A stretch of 64,000 nt of DNA from Pleurostoma richardsiae (lineage: Eukaryota; Ascomycota; Sordariomycetes; Calosphaeriales; Pleurostomataceae), in assembly GCA_030052745.1 (NCBI GenBank), contig JANBVO010000019.1:558001-622000 (forward strand), given 5' to 3'. The number at the start of each line of letters is the position of its first letter. The first letter of the stretch is position 1. Positions 43,617-54,620 of the stretch are shown in pieces. The position numbers were made by a program, and so were the translations under genes. Under the pieces are notes generated by a model that was not told the origin of the DNA, searched no databases, and saw only the letters and a program-made list of their open reading frames with translations.

Positions 43617-46016
43617 TCAAGAACATGCCGTACTCATAGGGAACATCATATTGTTGAAGTCAAAGTCACCGAGGTCATCGCCAGTTTGCATGACCATATT
43701 GGCGTTGGCCGGGGAGAAGGACTGATCAGCAAAGGTATTGCCAGGGGTGACTGTGCTCGTCGAGGAGACGTTGGGACTGAGGTGGTCACCGCGATTGATA
43801 CCCACGACTACGCCGCCAGCCAAGTCCTGAGACATGGGGCCGTTGAAGTTGAAGTTGGCCGAGCCAGACGAGGGCGGCATGTTGTCGAAGGTGTTGAACA
43901 GGGCTGGTGCATTCGCGAATTCGCCAGGCAGACTGGGATAGTTGTTGCTGCCCATCTCATCAAACCCGTCAATCTCCAGGCTCAGGTTGCCACCCAAACC
44001 GAGAGTATTGACATCAAAGGGAGCCGCAGGAAGACTAGAAGCTACGGCAGAAGGGATGGCGCCGAGCATCTCCTCTCTGAGCTCATCTGGATCGAGTATG
44101 GTGTCTGTGCCAAGCGCACCAGGCTGGTCCATGGAAACTTGAACCTCGACCATCCACTTCTTCAGTTCGGGCATCGGCGGCCAGTCACCGCCGCCCTTAC
44201 CTCCGCGCTTTTCGGGAGGAGCATCTGCAGCCATGGCCCCATTCCCGCCTTTTCCGGCACCATTGCCAGCTTTTGCTCTTGCAGGCTTGACCTTGAAGTG
44301 AGTTCGTCTCAGGTGCGCAGCCGCGTTGTAATAGGCGCCATATTGCTTCTCCTGTTTGCATTGCTTGCATTTGTCAAGCGGGTTGATGACATCGACCTCG
44401 GTGGCAATTCCGACCGTGGACGGATCGCGGCAGACCCATTTCTTCACAATGCCTTTGTGCTTGGCTTCTGTATGACGACGCAGTTCATGCTCGCCGCGGA
44501 AACCTTCAGGATACTCGTCACACTGGAAGCATTTGACCTTGGGGTGCTTGGGCCGCTCATACTTGGCTTTCGCAACGGGGACTTTGCCATCTTTGCTGTT
44601 CTTGCCAAGTCCCTGCGCCGCAGGCTCTGCCTTGATCAAGTCAGCGGCAGGCTTGGGCTTCAGGACAGCTGCTTTCTGAGCGTTGAGGTTCTGTCGGTTG
44701 AGTGCCTCTTTTGCCCGGTCCTTGAGGGATTGTGCCGATCTAGCACTGCTTGCGGAGATCGACCGCTCCATAAGAGCTGCATGCTGCATTGACGCTCCTT
44801 CCCAGTACTCGCCGGATATGTGAGGCTGCTGGAAGGATTGTGTCGACATCTGGCTGTCACTTGTCTCGGATCTCTCCATAGGGACTGCCAGCTGTGCGGG
44901 CAGTGGAGCTCCGCTTGGCCGTCTCATGAGCCCGACTGCATTCCGGCTGTCAGTCGAAAAGGAGCGGTCCATCAGGTCGTGCGAGAGTATCGATGAAGCG
45001 GGCGCCGACGAAGCATATTCGAAACTCCCGATTTGTTGGAAGAGGTCGTCGTCAGGCGCATTACGCTTACCGAGCGAGGAGAACTGGCTACTGCTGTTGT
45101 CAAAGCTGTCTTGGCTCGCAAACTCTCCGTTGCCGGAACGCTGAGACGCAATCCTGAGCAATTCCAGCGGCATCTGACCCGAGACTGACTGGCAAGCCTG
45201 GCTATTGGACCTCGTCATGGCGCTCGTGTCTAATGTCGGCGCTGATGTCAGGGAACCGCATTGCGATGGAAGGCTAGCATTGGCTTGAAATGAAACACCG
45301 TCCATAGGAGACAGGTGATCTCTCATGCCAATGGCAACAGGTGAGGTAGTAGCGGAAGGTGCGGCGGCTTGGCCGAATTGGGACAGCCACTCGTCGGGAT
45401 TCATCGCTGTCTGTCCCTGTCCGAGTCCAAGACCAGACCCCTCGACGGGCAGTATCTGTCGCATTTCTGGCTGACTCGACTGTTCTGGTACAATGGCATG
45501 GCCAACCATCCATGAGTTGACGGGTTGCTGCAATTCAGGATTGTTCAAATAGTCGACCATCGATGGGTTCATGACATTTGGCGGGGTAATGGGACCCTGA
45601 CCGGTGAAGGGCATGGAGTGAGTGGAACTCGAGCGGGCCATCGCAGACGTGTTGACGGCAAGTCCGGTCTGTTGTGGCCGGCTGGATGCTGTCTTTGCGC
45701 GCTTCATCTGAGGAGCGTTCGGATGGGGATGGCTCTAAGTCAGGTTTGTTAGATTGGGCAAGCGGTGATACTGGAGTCACCATACCAAAGTCCGAGGCCC
45801 TGGCTGGGCAAAAGAAGCCATATTCCGTGGCACGGTGTTACGCCTGCCATCTTGACGTACGCTGATAAGAGGATTTGCAGGCTTGGCGGCCACGGGCGAA
45901 GACTCGACTGGGTTGTGAGAGTATTTCGCAAGAGCGTCGTTTGCGTCCCTCAGCTCTCGGTCCCTCTGCCGAAGGAGCGCCCGCAGCTGCTTGATCTCGA
46001 GCTCGCTTTGACTCAT
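43617..46016 (-). CDS. C2H2 zinc-finger transcription factor
   Basis: Two exons, 46016-45786 and 45734-43617, split by a 51 bp intron, give 782 residues. Exon 1 adds a short N-terminal coiled coil ('[20 protein letters not shown]') that a start in exon 2 would miss. A long Ser/Gln-rich region follows. The DNA-binding part (about residues 480-570) has a C2H2 finger '[25 protein letters not shown]' split here as [11 protein letters not shown] and EHELRRH, and a second atypical finger with '[19 protein letters not shown]' and 'LRRTHF'. This arrangement is common in Sordariomycete regulators of unknown target. The acidic C-terminus may activate transcription. A 4.9 kb gene-free stretch lies upstream. 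Confidence 0.85.
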
Positions 46017-47041
46017 TTTGCTACTGCACAGGCCGCGTCTGACTCGAGGCACAAATCCGGTGCAAACGGCTCCGAGATGAAGGCGGCGGTTTCCGGTGCG
46101 AGCAGCACAATCGCAGCCTCATGGACTACAGATGCAAGGACGACGTGCTCCGCGAGTCCACCGTGTGGGCCGAAGCTGGGATGAAGGCTGTTGAGCGGGC
46201 TCGCTAGGCGGCCTCGCTGTTTGATTAAGGGTACGGAGAGTGAGGGTGACGATGATCGTCAACAGCAAGGTTTGCACAAAAATGCAGAGATGCAACAAAT
46301 TCGAGGCGAGAGGGACGGGATGGGGCCTTGTATTTCAACATCCAGTCGTGCCAATGAGGCTTGGAGCCTCAGAGACGGTAGGCGTCGTACAACCTGCTAG
46401 GGTGGACGCACATCACCCCCCAAAAAGGTGGGCTCAGTCTTAGGATGCAATGCCACGCCGGGGCACGTCCTCTGTCTCTGCGAAGGCGAGCCGGCGCTGT
46501 GAGATGCAGCGCGGATTGGGTCGAGATGGACCACGCGATGGTGGGATGAATGGTGGAGACATGGGGTGGCACACCTGGGCCAGGGCATGTGTGACTTGTC
46601 CATCATTGGCGTGGTCCGTTTCAAGGATCTACGGTGAGTGGTCCAGGGATAGTGGGATTGGCGGTGCTGGTGATTCTCTCACTTCTTCTCCAGTGATCCC
46701 GGCTCGACCTTGTCTCGGCGCAGGAAGAGTCAGGAAGCGTGGTCCTGCCGGCGGGCTGCGCTGACTGGACCAAATCTCAGTCAGAGCCAACTGTGGCACC
46801 CTGGAGGAACGCTAAAACGGCCTTCTGGAGGGTCACCAAGCTCCCCGATTAGCGGGCTTCTTGGGCGTCGTTTGACAACGCGACGGTTGCATACAGGGGG
46901 GTGTGGGATGCTTGCCCGACTGCAGTGGGCGACCGACCCAGCTTGTGCTGTGTGCGCCCTCATCGTCCACTCGGAGCGAGAGGGAGCCTTCCCAGGTTTC
47001 TTACCACTGGCTACGACTGACCAAGAAGAAGCGGCGCAGCG

Positions 47042-47060
47042 CGGTCGGTCGGTCGGTCGG
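47042..47060. repeat. CGGT tetranucleotide run
   Basis: CGGT repeated about 4.75 times in a row; a microsatellite. Confidence 0.8.
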
Positions 47061-47886
47061 AGGCACGTCAGTTGATGATGCGATCGGGCTCAGAGCTCGA
47101 GGTGGAGCAGTACGGGCATGTGCCATTTTCTTCGACGTACTGCGCCAGCGATCTTGGCCATCTGCCGACATCCCGGCCGCTCCAGCATGCGCAGCAGCAA
47201 AAATGCACCCGGAGCGTCGAACACGCTGTCGGCCAGATCGAGTGGCAAGCGTCGGCACTGGAACCAAGCAAGCCGGCCCCAGAGCATCACGATGGCATCT
47301 TGCTAGCTAGCCTGCTTGCCGGGGTCAGCAGTCCGTGGGGAGCGGCCACACAGGCTGGCTATCGCGCGTTGAGAGCAGGAAGCATTGTCATTTCCCTAAT
47401 GCTTTTGTCATTTCCCTGCGATGGCATCTAGTGTCCATTACATGCGAAGAGGAATCTGGACGGCAGATCTCTGTTTCGGCGTTTTTCGCAGGCCGGGACG
47501 CCGGGCAATACTAGGTACTTATTTATGTACGACTTAATTAGTAGACCAGGGGGTTCTCTAAGGTTAGCAAGGGGCTTTGACAGTTGCAGTAAGGCCATGA
47601 TCATCTCGAGTTCTAGACGCCGAGTCGCGGGCAGGGTATACGGATGTTCGATGTCGCGGACGAAGCTAAAGCCGCAGCGTCATTCTTGCCGTCACATCGT
47701 CAAGGGGGACAGGACTCGAAGAGAGCCGGCGGGAAGCTAAGAGAGAAGAGGAATTGCCTTGGAAGTGAAGACGCAGAAGGATGCAAAAAAGCAGAGATGC
47801 GTACGCCCGATGATGCGGCTGGAGCCCGGAGCCCGACATAGAAAAGCCACAAGAGTGACATCGAAGAGGTGCGAGATGCAATAACG

Positions 47887-48180
47887 GTAGGTACCCTGGT
47901 ACCTTAGGGAAGGTAACTAGCTGACCGAAGACATGGAAGGCGCGGCACGGCACAGCACAGCAACAGCAACAGCACACACCACACCCTCGTGCCTTCCTTC
48001 TCTACGTTGTTTCCTCCCCGATCTGACAAGTGACAGCCCAGCTGCAGCTTTGGGTCGTTCTTTCCAAATTCCATCTCCAGCATCTTCCGCAAGGTACCAA
48101 CAAGTCCATACCCTAGATAGCCTAGCTGCCCAGGTACCTAGGTAGGTACCTATCTTTAGGTAAGTAGGTAAGGCAAGGTA
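47887..48180. repeat. TAGGTACC-rich patches
   Basis: Repeated TAGGTACC/GGTACCTA units occur at 47887-47906 and densely at 48131-48180. Such self-complementary GGTACC clusters are frequent in fungal intergenic DNA; function unknown. Confidence 0.6.
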
Positions 48181-48353
48181 TGTCACCCTGTCATCGACGT
48201 ATTGCAGTCATTCCGATTCAAGGTCCAACGTGTCTTGCCGTCTGCAGTCGGGCGGTTTCTCCCACGACATCTCCGGTTAAGAGACTCCTCAGAGACTTCG
48301 TTCGAGCACAGCCCGTCCGAACAGCATCATCCGGTCGTTCCTGGCTGGCTCAG

Positions 48354-48412
48354 GTTGCTGGCTATCTGGCTAGCTGGCTAGCTGCTTGCCTGCCTGCCTG
48401 TCTGCCTGCCCA
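48354..48412. repeat. GGCTAGCT and TGCC tetranucleotide runs
   Basis: A GGCTAGCT-type run passes directly into a TGCC/TGTC run, a compound microsatellite. Confidence 0.75.
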
Positions 48413-49819
48413 TCGTGATCCTTCAGCGAGTCCGAATTGCAGCTACGGGCAAACTACTGCAGGCGGCGTCTGCAGTGCTCCAGCGCCCAAGTCAGCAAGT
48501 GGGCGACACCATCAAGTGCCCGCCAGGTCGCTTCGTGCAATCAATTGGTCGCTCGCGTCCGAAAAAGCCTCCCTCAAGCAAGTCCTGCTGGTCAGGCTCA
48601 CGGTAGGACACCGGGACGCGTGCATATCCATGCGCGCCGGTGCTGCAAGCTATTAAACACCCCTGCAAGTGGACAGACCCATAACTTATGCCTGTCTCCC
48701 GCCAATTGCTAACGGACTTGGCGGCTTGCACCTGTGTTGCCTCACTGCGGACGGATCCTGGCCCGGGCCCCCCCTTGATTGGGCCAGAATGCTCTGCCCA
48801 AAGTGAGGCGGCCGCCCTGCAAATGTCGACTGGCCACGAATCTCCTGCTGGGCGGACCACTCTCGGTCAGCGTGGTTCGCCAGCAGGGCCTTTGGCGTCT
48901 CGGGCGTCTTCCCTCGTTTCGTGATCTGTGCTCGGTCAATCCTTTGGACGCCTCTCTGTCCTGATGCTGCTGAAGACAAGTCCGCGGATGCGCTGTCACA
49001 ATCCGGCGGTCATCACCTCGGCGCCTTCTGGAAACTGCAAACCGCCTGCGTGCTTACTACGGAGTATTCCGTTACGGTCTTGCTCGTATCAGTGATATCG
49101 ACACTGACCGCCTGTTTCATGCAAAGTTCGAGGAGCGGCTCTCAGAGCCTCACCGCGTTCCTCGCTGCCGGCTCTCCCGCGACACCGCCAGAAGAAGATT
49201 GGCTACAGTGCTACAATCGACAAATCAACGTTTCGGCAAGCACTGCCGCTATGTTCTCGACGAGGAACACAGTTGCCCCGAGCATTCCACGCTGACGAAA
49301 CTCTGCCAAAACTAGCTTCGCGTGGCTGCTGACTTCCTACCATGTAGCCATTTTGCCTTGCCAAAACAGGTAATGCGACTTCCAGCCGCGACTAGCCCAG
49401 AGGACGTCGGGAACATTATTGTCTCACTGCATCAGAGACTTGTCTGTTCACTGTACGTTCTGGGAGGCCCACCTCAAAGGTGTCCATCTGCTGTGCCAGA
49501 GCGGTCTCGAGCAGTGCAACGTCGCTGTTTTTATTGATCTGCACTTGGTTGTTCGACGACGTCAGTTTTCTGCATCATGACCTAAGAGAACGAATCGGCC
49601 AGATCCTAACGACGATTTTACAAGGTTCTGCTTTCTCCCGTTCGCACAGAAGTGACGTGAAACCTTCTCATACATGACTTGAGGACAGGGAGCCAGCCCT
49701 CAGGATCCTACAACACGGAGGGCCTAACAATTCTCGCACGGTGTTTCTTCCCCGGCTGAGGTCGCTCACGGATCACCCTGGACGTCCGCGAGTCGATACT
49801 ACCCGTCATTCAACTCTCA

Positions 49820-50152
49820 ATGTCCTACCACGATGTTGCCACAAGAGCTCAAGCTTTGACCTTGAAGGTTGTTGGCGCCTCGAACCAAGAGATCGAGGCC
49901 CGCACGGGAATCAACCGCAGTACACTCCAAGGCATCTGGGACAGGGCTATCCAGAGGGGTCGGGAACCCAACTCCGTTCTCCTAGATAAGCACGTTCAGA
50001 ATGCCCCCAAGCCTGGAAGACCGAAAAAACAGGAGCCCTCCAAAAAAGGGAGGCCTGGAGATAGTACCTCCAAACCCAAGCGAGAAGATACAAGCTCGAT
50101 GTGGACTCCTGAACTTACCCAGGAGACCATTGAGCTCAGAGGGAATGCATGA
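49820..50152 (+). mobile_element. Tc1/mariner-type transposase N-terminal remnant
   Basis: A 110-codon frame whose first 55 residues form a helix-turn-helix ('RAQALTLKVVGASNQEIEA', 'INRSTLQGIWDRAIQRG') followed by 'VQNAPKPGRPKKQ', as in the DNA-binding end of fungal Tc1-like transposases. After this the frame loses similarity and stops; no DDE catalytic part or clear terminal inverted repeats were seen, so it is a dead fragment or a domesticated DNA-binding piece. Confidence 0.6.
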
Positions 50153-50907
50153 ATGTGCATCAAAGGATGTGTTGGCAGTCATTCTCATTTACTTGAGAAG
50201 GCGGCGTATGAGCCCTAGGAGGCCAATAAGCGTATCCGCATGGTTCGGCAATGGCGCGGTTGCCAACGGCCGGGACGGCGCGCTCGTCCGGGCTGGCCAT
50301 ACCAACATTGTGGGCCCCTCGGTCACTCGCCGGCGGGCGTGGACGTGCCTCTGTCCAGCGCGACCGTGATACAGATTTGCCAACCCCCTTAGAGTTTCTT
50401 CATAGCTTGTCTTAGGTATCTTCGTCTTGCAAGACCCTGGGGGCAAACGAAACATCCCAAGACAGTACTTAGCAGCCCGAAGCATGGGAATCCTAGCCCT
50501 AGAGTAACGTAGATACCCTACGTGTTTGCTAGGCAGATCAGAGATCGTAACGAAACTCTTAAAGGTCTCGTTTAAAAGGGCATTGGCATACTCCATAACA
50601 GGCATTGTTTGCTATCGTGGTGAAAAAGAAAGAGGTGCCATTAGGTGGTCCAAGAGTCGAGCGGAATTGTGCTCTCGGCATGTTGCGCCAGTGAAGCCCA
50701 GAGGAAGAGGCTGCTGACGTAAGGCAATGGAAGTTTATGCGGCGGCAAAAACCCGGCATCCCGATAAGGTAATGCCACCTATTATAATCGTAGTCGCGTC
50801 ACAGCAAGCTATTCCCGGCATCTTCAGCAAGGTGGCTTCAACCCTCCGAGAACCTAAGTTCACAACAATCCGACCCGGATCGAGGGAGACATGAACTCGC
50901 CAGCACG

Positions 50908-52691
50908 ATGCGCCACCTGATATTGGTCTTACTGGCCTCGCTGCGGCTCTGCAGGGCACGGCAGCCGGGATTCAGCATTCATGACGACGTCCTGGCTTAT
51001 CCGCAGGTGCGTCACAAGCTACTTTACCTCACTAATTGTAGCACAAGATGGCTGCTCTCTGGCAAGCAAGCAAGCTGGACAGCCTTGACTGACAGGCATC
51101 CTCCTAGTTCGAGGTCATTTTCTCAGAATCGTACATCTCCGAACTCGATGCGCGGGCCCTCGTTGAAGCTGCGAGCTCGCCCGAGCCAACCTATAGCGGC
51201 GACATTTCCTCCACGCCGACAGCCGACCTGACGAGCCAGATCCGCGAGTCCGCCGCCGCAGATGGACCGAGCGCCGGGAGCACGACAGAGGACGGCATGC
51301 CGGAGATATCCGAAGAGTACGAGATCATGAACATCCCGCCGTCGCGCTACCTGTGCTCGTTGCCCGTCCTAGCCCCCCCGCCCGCGCCGAACCAGACGGC
51401 CACCGAATTGGCCAAAGCGGAGGAGGCCCGCGAGCTGAGCAGGGCATCGGCCCGCGGTTGGGAGCTCATGAGCGGGCTCAACGACCAGTGCCTGTTCTAC
51501 ATGTCGGGGTGGTGGAGCTACAAGTTCTGCTACAACAAAGACATCGTCCAGTTCCACGCTCTGCCCGCCGGCGTCAAGGGCGGCCCACCGGTTAAGGACC
51601 CGAACAGCCAGGAGTACATCCTCGGCCAGACGCCGCACCACCGCACCCGGCCGAACCAGCGGCAGGGCGGCGGCGGCGCCGGCACTCAGGCAGCCGACGG
51701 GAAGCAGCACCCCATCCAGCAGCAGGCCGGCGAGCCACCCGCCACACGGCCCCCGCCGAACACGGAGCTGCAGGTCAAGGGCGACCAGCGGTACCTGGTG
51801 CAGCGGCTCGAGGGCGGCACGATCTGCGACCTGACGGGCCGGGAGCGCACCATCGAGGTGCAGTATCACTGCAACCCAGGCTCCGAGTACGACCGCATCG
51901 GCTGGATCAAGGAGGTGACGACGTGCACGTACCTGATGCTGGTTCAGACGCCGCGGCTGTGCGAGGACGTCGCGTTCCTGCCGCCCAAGGAGACGCGCGC
52001 ACATCCCATCAGCTGCCGACCGATCGTCAGCTCAGAGGAGGAGGCGGCTGCGCTGCGGCAGCGCAAGATGCTCGAGGCGGAGGCGGCGGGCGTGGCCGAG
52101 GCGAAGAAACAGCAGCAACAACAGGAGGCGGACGACAGTGCTGCCAAGCAGACCGCGGGAGAAGAGCAGAAGCCGGCGGGCGTAGGGATGGACCGCAGCG
52201 AGGCCAGGAAGCCCAGCAACCCTAAGAGGTTCGAGGGCATGGCGATCGGCGGGGTGGTCGTGGGCGGCGGGCAGTACACGCTGGGCCAGGCGGGGCAACC
52301 GGCGCCGCAGCTGCGGCCGCCGCGCAACTTCGTGGCGGGCAAGATGCCCGGGTCGCCGCTGGTGGAGACGCTCGCGCAGGCGCAGAGCAAGGCGGAGGGC
52401 GGCGGGGTGGAGGCGCTGAGCGGCGAGGAGCTGGAGAAGCTGAACCTCAACCCGGAGGCGATCGAGGACTTGAAGCGGGAGCTGCAGCGGATGGCGGGCG
52501 ATAGGGGCTGGAAGCTCGAGGTGGTAGAGGTGCCGGGGGAGGTGCCGGAGATACGGGGCATTGTGGAGACTGGGGAGGACGAGGACGGTCCGGGGGGGGA
52601 TGGTGATGGTGGCGGTAAGGACGCCAAGGAGGCTGAGGGCCAGGGAGGAGGGGAGGGCAGTGAGGAGAAGTTCTTTAAAAAGGAGCTGTGA
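50908..52691 (+). CDS. yos9: OS-9/YOS9 homologue, ER-associated degradation lectin
   Basis: Two exons, 50908-51006 and 51108-52691, give 560 residues. Exon 1 encodes a signal peptide ('MRHLILVLLASLRLCRA'). The mannose-6-phosphate receptor homology domain spans about residues 165-330: 'CLFYMSGWWSYKFCYNKDIVQFH' in pieces gives the glycan-binding Trp-Trp and Cys, and 'YHCNPGSEYDRIGWIKEVTTC' the second half. The rest is low-complexity and charged, ending in KKEL, which resembles an ER retrieval signal (yeast has HDEL). The protein reads trimmed N-glycans on misfolded luminal proteins and delivers them to the Hrd1 ligase. The insert of about 60 residues inside the lectin domain is Gln/Pro-rich. 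Confidence 0.9.
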
Positions 52692-54620
52692 GGTGGTCTT
52701 TCGCCGGTTGCTGACGTCGTCTTGATTAGCAGCAAGGGAATTGGCGTTCTTGTAGAGCAAAATAGTGGCATTCATTCTGCTATTTTTCTCTATCTCTTTT
52801 GCGACTCGCACACTCCCTCGACACTTGGCTCAACTTACATCCGCAACTAAGGTCGCTTACACTGATCGTGGAAGAAGTACGGTGGTCGCTACGACAGTTT
52901 ACAACTACAACAGAGCGTCCTTCCTTGAGCCTTCTCTGCCCAAGATGCGTCTCCAGATGAGCACTCTACACAAGCACCACCTATGAGCGCCGGGTTTTTT
53001 CGGAATAACACGGGAACAAACTCATGTCGTCAGGAATCGACGGAAAGTGACAATGCGGTACGCCTGCTTTTACGCACAAGACAGCGCGTTATCCGAAAGG
53101 TATCGCAGCGATTCCGACCCAACAACGCTCGTCCCGAGGCGAGCGTTGAGGAACGCAGCCACACCTCATGCACATCTGAGTGCGGCTAGGGTTGTTTACC
53201 TCGTATGAAATGCCTTCTCTGCACGTGCTGTGTCGGCAGGTTGGGACAATGCACGATGAGACTATGCAGGGTGAAGTGTCAATACCTGGAGATAGAGATC
53301 CTGAGCCCGAGAACTGGATAGAAGCCCAACGGTGTTGAGACCCGAGTCCTGTCCATGCGTCCATGACACCTGGTGGCTAGAGTGGGCCCAGCCACGATGT
53401 TGTGCATCGTCGCTCTGCATAGTCCTGATAGTGAAGTGAGGTGAGGGAGGCGGATATTGTTCCTGGTCGAATGACGACAGAGACACGACAGGACACGACA
53501 ACAACCTTCAAGGTTGCTTGTGTTGGACTTTCTAGTCTGACACTTGGACATTCCCATTTCGTAGCCATCCGACGCGAACGAGCGTCCTCGCTCCATGGCG
53601 GCCGGGATCGTCGATCAAGCTCATAGTCCAAGAGTTAAGCAGGATCCCCGGTCATCACAAGAAGAAATGAGGGTCTTCTCTATGCCGTTGATCGCTAAGT
53701 GGTCGAACTGCCGCACGTAGAAGCTCGCTCAGTCATGCGGCATGGGTGAGGTTTGGAGCGTCACAAGGGCGCTTCGTAGCGCCCAATGAGCGCAGTGAGG
53801 CGGGAGAGGGTGCTTTGCACATCGACGTCTCGGATCTTCGGACGGACGGTTATCGACAAAAGTCGGCAGATCGCTCCGGATGATGTGCGAATGATGATCA
53901 TCGCAGGAAGCCAGGAAGCGGACATAGTCCGTACATACGGTTGATCGATACGATAGACAGGGCGGATAAGAACATGCACGGACCATCCACTACTTTACTT
54001 TGCTTTACTTTTACTTATCGCCATAACGTTAGTTAGTTAGCCTTTAGGTGGTTATTAACTCGTTTATCACCACGATCAGCCCGGCGTCTAGACCCGATCG
54101 ATCGTGGGTCCAGCTACTTTAGTGTGGCATTAAGGCTGCCGAGAATGCCTCACCACTCTTCTGGGTGAAGATTCACGGCGGCTCCTCTCTCCGTGGCATA
54201 TCGCGCATCTCCAGCCCCAGGAAGAGTCCCCCAGCCGCCCCCCTCTCTGGTTCATCTGCCCCTCGCGGCCCTGCAGCTGCATCACCTGACGGACATGTTG
54301 GATGCCTTAACCGCTGCTCTCCAGGCTTCTGCCCCAGCTTTCCCCGCATTTGGCTGAGGAGCGCGGTGGGAAGGAAAAGGAAAGCCGAAGAAAAGGCTGC
54401 CGCTGCTGCTGCGCTCTCTGGTCTGCTCCCGCAAAAGCGCGTGTCCCGGAGCGTCTCGACACTGAGCGTCATCGCCTGATCTCTCGCTGAAACACCAAAG
54501 CTGCCCGCCCCCAGGACTGCCAGAGCTCGAGCACACCAGAGTCCCACCGCCGGGGAGCCTCCGTGGCTAGCGTTGCGTTGCGCCTTGGTCGATCATGGTT
54601 ATATTCCTCCGCCGGCCTTC
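52692..54620. other. Intergenic region with two perfect hairpins
   Basis: 1.9 kb with no convincing coding frame. It contains hairpins at 53123-53148 and 53767-53784 (listed in findings). An ATG at 54573 is in frame with the next gene and would extend it by 16 residues. Confidence 0.4.

Larger units (their letters stand above)
46017..50907. other. 4.9 kb gene-poor region with repeats and a transposon remnant
   Basis: The longest gene-free stretch here, upstream of both the C2H2 regulator and the OS-9 homologue. Besides the entries listed separately (CGGT run, TAGGTACC patches, tetranucleotide runs, Tc1-type remnant) I see no coding frame with convincing composition. It may include long regulatory sequence for the C2H2 gene or non-coding transcripts. 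Confidence 0.45.

Noticed and set aside
50189-50605. 138-codon minus-strand frame after the transposase remnant
   Set aside because: It looks partly protein-like but has no recognised motif and no partner exon; it could be more decayed element sequence.
53767-53784. GC-rich hairpin as a transcription terminator
   Set aside because: Bacterial-style terminators do not apply to nuclear fungal genes, and no T-run follows.
54573-54620. Earlier in-frame start for the regulator at 54621
   Set aside because: Sixteen extra residues with no homology; context is weaker, but it cannot be excluded.
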